DNA of 64,000 bases. Origin: Thiohalorhabdus sp. Cl-TMA (GTDB taxonomy: Bacteria > Pseudomonadota > Gammaproteobacteria > Thiohalorhabdales > Thiohalorhabdaceae). The translations under genes and the position numbers were made by a program. Location of the stretch: the NCBI RefSeq assembly GCF_041821045.1, contig NZ_JBGUAW010000008.1:212092-276091 (forward strand). Direction: 5' to 3'. The notes beneath the pieces were generated by a model. The model was not told the DNA's origin. It was given only the letters and a program-made list of their open reading frames with translations, and searched no databases. This document shows, piece by piece, positions 61,175 through 64,000 of this stretch (the stretch's first letter is position 1; each line of letters starts with the position of its first letter).

Positions 61175-62328
61175 TGCGGGCGCGCCCCCGGGACCTCGGG
61201 CAGGAACGGCCCGCCTTCGGGGGCCTTCTCCGGAATGGGCACCCCGGAACGGGGCGCGGGAACCGGGCGGACCGTTTCTCCCTCCCGGGCGAAGCCCTGG
61301 CCCACCGTTATCACCTGCGCCTTCTCGGGCAGCCCGCTGACCCAGACGCCGTCGGCGGTGGAGCGAACCAGGGAAACCGCATAGAAGGCGACCCGGCTCT
61401 CGCCCTCCACGGTCTTCACGCCCAGCTCCCCCTCGTCGTTCAGGGTCAGCAGCGCCGGGGACAGGAAGTGCGCGTCCACGCGCCCCACGGGGATGCGCAC
61501 CTCCGCGGACATGCCGGCCGGGCTGGCCGCCTCCGCGTTGGGCACGGCCACCTCCACCCGGAAGGTGCGGGTGCCCTCGTCCGCCGTCCGGGCCACATAG
61601 CGGATGGTGCCCTTCACCGTGCGCCCGTTCACCAGCCGAACCTCCGCCGGCCGGCCCCGGCGCACCTCGCCAATGCGCTGCTGGGCGACCCGTACCGAGA
61701 CGATCAGGGGATCGAGGTCGGCCACCTGCGCCACCTGATCGCCGGGTCGCAGGTAATCGCCCACTTCCACGGCGCGCTGCTCCAGGACGCCGGCGAACGG
61801 CACCCGGATTTCGGTATTGGCGATGTCCTCGCGCACCTGGGCGAGCTGGGCGCGGGCTTGCTCCAGGGCGGCCTCGGCCTCCTCCACCCGGGAGCGCGCC
61901 TGGAAGCCGCCGCTTCCCAGCCGCTTGGCGGCCTCGAATTCCGTTTCCCGCTGGTCGACCAGCGCCTGCGCCTGGCGGAGCCTGGCCTCGCGGTCGTCCA
62001 TGGCGAGGCGGACGAGCACCTGGCCGTCCGCCACCCGGCTTCCCTCGGGTGCCGCCACCTCGGCGACCCGCCCCGACGTCTCGGCCCGTACCGTCACCAG
62101 CCGTTCCGTCTCCGTCTGGCCCTGGTTGATTATGTAGCGGGTCACGGGACGGGCGGTCTGGCCGCGCACCTGGACGGTCAGGGCGCCCCGGATATCCGCT
62201 CCCGGATCATTCTCGCCATTCCGATCCGCCTTGCCGGGTAGAATCAGGCCGCTGGCCATCCAGAGCACCAGGGCAACGGCAATGAGCGTGGCCACGAGCA
62301 CGGAGCGCGGCAATTTCGGCAGGGGCAT
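61171..62328 (-). CDS. RND efflux periplasmic adaptor (MFP)
   Basis: The 385-residue membrane-fusion protein has an N-terminal membrane anchor (SVLVATLIAVALVLWMASGLIL), a lipoyl-type domain (VRAETSGRVAEVAAPEGSRVADGQVLVRL), and a coiled-coil hairpin (residues ~115-170). The beta-barrel domain includes VPFAGVLEQRAVEVGDYLRPGDQ. It bridges the permease and an outer-membrane channel. Likely regulated by the palindrome 34 bases upstream. Confidence 0.94.
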   Translation of the reverse strand: MPLPKLPRSVLVATLIAVALVLWMASGLILPGKADRNGENDPGADIRGALTVQVRGQTARPVTRYIINQGQTETERLVTVRAETSGRVAEVAAPEGSRVADGQVLVRLAMDDREARLRQAQALVDQRETEFEAAKRLGSGGFQARSRVEEAEAALEQARAQLAQVREDIANTEIRVPFAGVLEQRAVEVGDYLRPGDQVAQVADLDPLIVSVRVAQQRIGEVRRGRPAEVRLVNGRTVKGTIRYVARTADEGTRTFRVEVAVPNAEAASPAGMSAEVRIPVGRVDAHFLSPALLTLNDEGELGVKTVEGESRVAFYAVSLVRSTADGVWVSGLPEKAQVITVGQGFAREGETVRPVPAPRSGVPIPEKAPEGGPFLPEVPGARPQ

Positions 62329-62361
62329 CCGGGGGCTCCCGATAAATCAGGGGTTTCAGGG

Positions 62362-62377
62362 CTGACCGTACGGTCAG
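62362..62377. promoter_or_regulatory. perfect 16-bp palindrome, TetR-type operator
   Basis: CTGACCGTACGGTCAG lies 34 bases upstream of the RND adaptor start. This shape and length are typical for TetR/AcrR operators. It is the only such site noticed in the window. Confidence 0.65.
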
Positions 62378-62517
62378 GCCCCAAGAATGGGGGATTTTTC
62401 CTCGAAGGGAAAGGACGCGCGTTGCTCCGGGGGCCGGCCCGGCCTACTATGTGGCCAACATTCCGCCCGAAAAGGGGATTCGTGGGCGGGAATCTTCCGC
62501 GAAGCAAGGAGCGGCAA

Positions 62518-63927
62518 ATGAGAAAGTCTCTGGTTGCGGGTGCCCTGGTGGTGCTCGGCGGGGCGGGGGCGGCCGTCCCGTACTTTACGGGGATGCGGGC
62601 GGAGCAGGCCTTCCGGGAAAACCTGCGGTCGGTGTCGGAGCACCCCCAGGTGGATCTGCGGCTGGTACGCTACGAGCGCCATTGGCTCGGGGCGGAGGCG
62701 GAATCGGAGCTGACCGTGGAATCGGGCGGTGAACGGATTACCATGCACCTGGGCCACCAGATCGTCCATGGCCCCACCCCGACCAATCCGGCGCTGGCCC
62801 GGGTAACCACCACCCCCGCGCTCGAGGGCGAGGCCCGGAAAGCGGCCGCGCACTACTTCGGGGAGCGGGCCCCGCTTACGGCGGACCTGACCATCGGCCT
62901 CGGCGGCAACCAGCGCCTGGTGCTTTCCTCGCCCGCCTTCAAGGGCAGCCCGCGCGGCGCCCCGGACACCCGGGTCCAGTGGGGCGGTCTCAGCGGCGAG
63001 GGCCGGTTCCATGGCGGGGAGGGCTCCCTGCGGCTGAAGGTCCCGGAGCTGCGCGTCTCGGACGACAAGGGCCGGCTGCGCCTCCAGGACGTGGCCTTGC
63101 GCTCCGATTTCCGGCGCCATGCCCCGGATCTGTGGCTCGGGGACAGCACCCTCTCCGCGGCGCATTTCGAGATGGCGCTCCCCGATGCCGACGCGGACGC
63201 CCTCCACCACCTGGAGCTGGCCGAGCTGGACTATACCCAGCAGGCAGAGCTGTCGGAGGACGGCGACTCCCTGACCCTGGCCGGCGAGCTGCGTGCCGAA
63301 CAGGCCCGGACCGACGACCGCAAGCTTCGGGACGCCCGACTCGGCGTGGAGCTTCGGCGGCTGGACGCCGCCGCCTATCAGGAGATCAGCCGGCGCTTTC
63401 GCGCGCTGGACACGGGGAATCTCTCCGAGGAAGCCATGGCCGCCGAGGGGCTCGCCATATTCCGCGAGATGCTGCCCCGCTTCCTGGATTCCTCCCCGGA
63501 GCTCGCCCTCACCGAGCTGTCTTTCAAGGCGCCGGGCGGCGACTTCCGCGGCACCGCCCGCGCCCGCTACACGGGGGATGGCCGTAAGGCCCAGCGGGCG
63601 CTGGACGACCCCGCCGTACTACTCCAGGAGCTGGAGGCCGAGGCCGAGATACGGGCAGGGAAATCCCTGGTCATCGGGGTCCTGGAGGACCGGGCGCGGG
63701 AGCAGCTGCGGAAGGAGGCCGGGCCGCGCTCCAATCCGGTACAGATGGAGCGGGCGGTGGAGCGCTCGGTTAGCCAGCGCCTCGGCATGATGCAGGCCTT
63801 CGGCTTCCTGGAGGCCGAAGGAGAGCGGTTCATTTCCAAGGTGGCCTGGAACCGGGGCACCCTCACCATCAACGGCCGGCCCCTGAATCTCGGCGGCGCG
63901 CTGGGCGGCGGATCAGCCGTTCCCTAG
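62518..63927 (+). CDS. DUF945 (YdgA-like) family protein
   Basis: The 469-residue protein has an N-terminal membrane anchor/signal (LVAGALVVLGGAGAAVPYFTG) and then a long extracytoplasmic region. RYERHWLGAEAESELTVES and later KVAWNRGTLTINGRPLNL are typical of the DUF945 family. Members are inner-membrane-anchored periplasmic proteins of unclear role. The ATG at 62518 follows AAGGAG. Divergent from the RND operon. Confidence 0.85.
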   Translation: MRKSLVAGALVVLGGAGAAVPYFTGMRAEQAFRENLRSVSEHPQVDLRLVRYERHWLGAEAESELTVESGGERITMHLGHQIVHGPTPTNPALARVTTTPALEGEARKAAAHYFGERAPLTADLTIGLGGNQRLVLSSPAFKGSPRGAPDTRVQWGGLSGEGRFHGGEGSLRLKVPELRVSDDKGRLRLQDVALRSDFRRHAPDLWLGDSTLSAAHFEMALPDADADALHHLELAELDYTQQAELSEDGDSLTLAGELRAEQARTDDRKLRDARLGVELRRLDAAAYQEISRRFRALDTGNLSEEAMAAEGLAIFREMLPRFLDSSPELALTELSFKAPGGDFRGTARARYTGDGRKAQRALDDPAVLLQELEAEAEIRAGKSLVIGVLEDRAREQLRKEAGPRSNPVQMERAVERSVSQRLGMMQAFGFLEAEGERFISKVAWNRGTLTINGRPLNLGGALGGGSAVP

Positions 63928-64000
63928 GGCCTGTTAACGCTTAATAAGGCCTCGATAATCAGGGCGAAGTGGATGAAGAAGGTGAACACCACATCCAGCT
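63924..64000 (-). CDS. C-terminus of a membrane protein, window-truncated
   Basis: The visible 24 residues, LDVVFTFFIHFALIIEALLSV plus NRP, end at TAG 63926-63924 and look like a last membrane segment. The stop overlaps the DUF945 stop on the other strand. The rest lies beyond base 64000, so no family is assigned. Confidence 0.5.
   Translation of the reverse strand, partial: LDVVFTFFIHFALIIEALLSVNRP

Overview
This window is a gene-dense, GC-rich stretch of a bacterial chromosome. Gene content and order point to a gammaproteobacterium-like Gram-negative: an lpx/bamA/rseP/dxr/cdsA/uppS/frr/pyrH/tsf/rpsB block, then map-glnD, and later glnA-ntrB-ntrC. A proteobacterial phosphoribulokinase suggests Calvin-cycle autotrophy, and a secreted DsrE-like protein hints at sulfur metabolism. 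A DUF1538 (UmpA/UmpB-like) membrane protein and a possible TrkH relic suggest that ion homeostasis matters. A halophilic or haloalkaliphilic sulfur-oxidising chemolithoautotroph would fit, but that is inference. No species assignment is claimed.

Region 1 (1-24757, all minus strand, so transcription runs right to left) is one long housekeeping and envelope block. It begins at a sigma70 promoter near 24904-24932 with a structured leader, followed by rpsB, tsf, pyrH, frr, uppS, cdsA, dxr, rseP, bamA, skp, lpxD, fabZ, lpxA, lpxI, gnnA, gnnB, lpxB, rnhB, dnaE, accA, tilS and a partial pyrG. Many genes overlap by 1-4 bases (ATGA, GTGA, TTGA, TAATG), and several starts are GTG or TTG. The gnnA-gnnB pair inside the lpx cluster predicts a lipid A built on 2,3-diamino-2,3-dideoxyglucose, with amide-linked acyl chains, as described in Acidithiobacillus ferrooxidans. 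LpxI is in the cluster as the UDP-2,3-diacylglucosamine hydrolase.

Region 2 (25031-33607) carries sfsA, map, glnD, a YciO protein, a 7Fe ferredoxin, a secreted DsrE-like protein, an ATP-type group III phosphofructokinase and phosphoribulokinase. It ends at a bidirectional terminator. Region 3 (33607-40448) holds a sulfotransferase-like gene, an FMN reductase and the nitrogen regulon core. Here glnA has a clear sigma54 promoter with two NtrC-like sites 31 bp apart. The ntrB-ntrC pair follows, preceded by an 18-bp perfect inverted repeat. A secreted metallo-hydrolase closes the region.

Region 4 (40550-49804) starts with a compact unit of tRNA-Ser(GCU), a secreted-protein gene and tRNA-Arg(ACG) between one promoter and one terminator. 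A sparse accessory patch with a small winged-helix-like gene follows, then DAHP synthase, a degenerate GIY-YIG-like protein and an SBF-type transporter. Next come a DUF1538 / PII-like / CBS operon, a diguanylate cyclase and a TlpA-like thioredoxin.

Region 5 (49939-64000) is the most accessory part. It has a minus-strand LLM flavoprotein / SDR / AurF-like diiron oxygenase / TetR cluster of unknown chemistry. A plus-strand group encodes a quinone oxidoreductase, Ap4A phosphorylase and OsmC. After that come an unknown gene, a relic that looks like part of a TrkH potassium transporter, an RND efflux pair with a perfect TetR-type palindrome upstream, and a DUF945 protein. The strongest candidates for something undescribed are the DUF1538/PII-like/CBS operon, the AurF/SDR/LLM/TetR cluster, the tRNA-CDS-tRNA unit and the long inverted repeat before ntrB.
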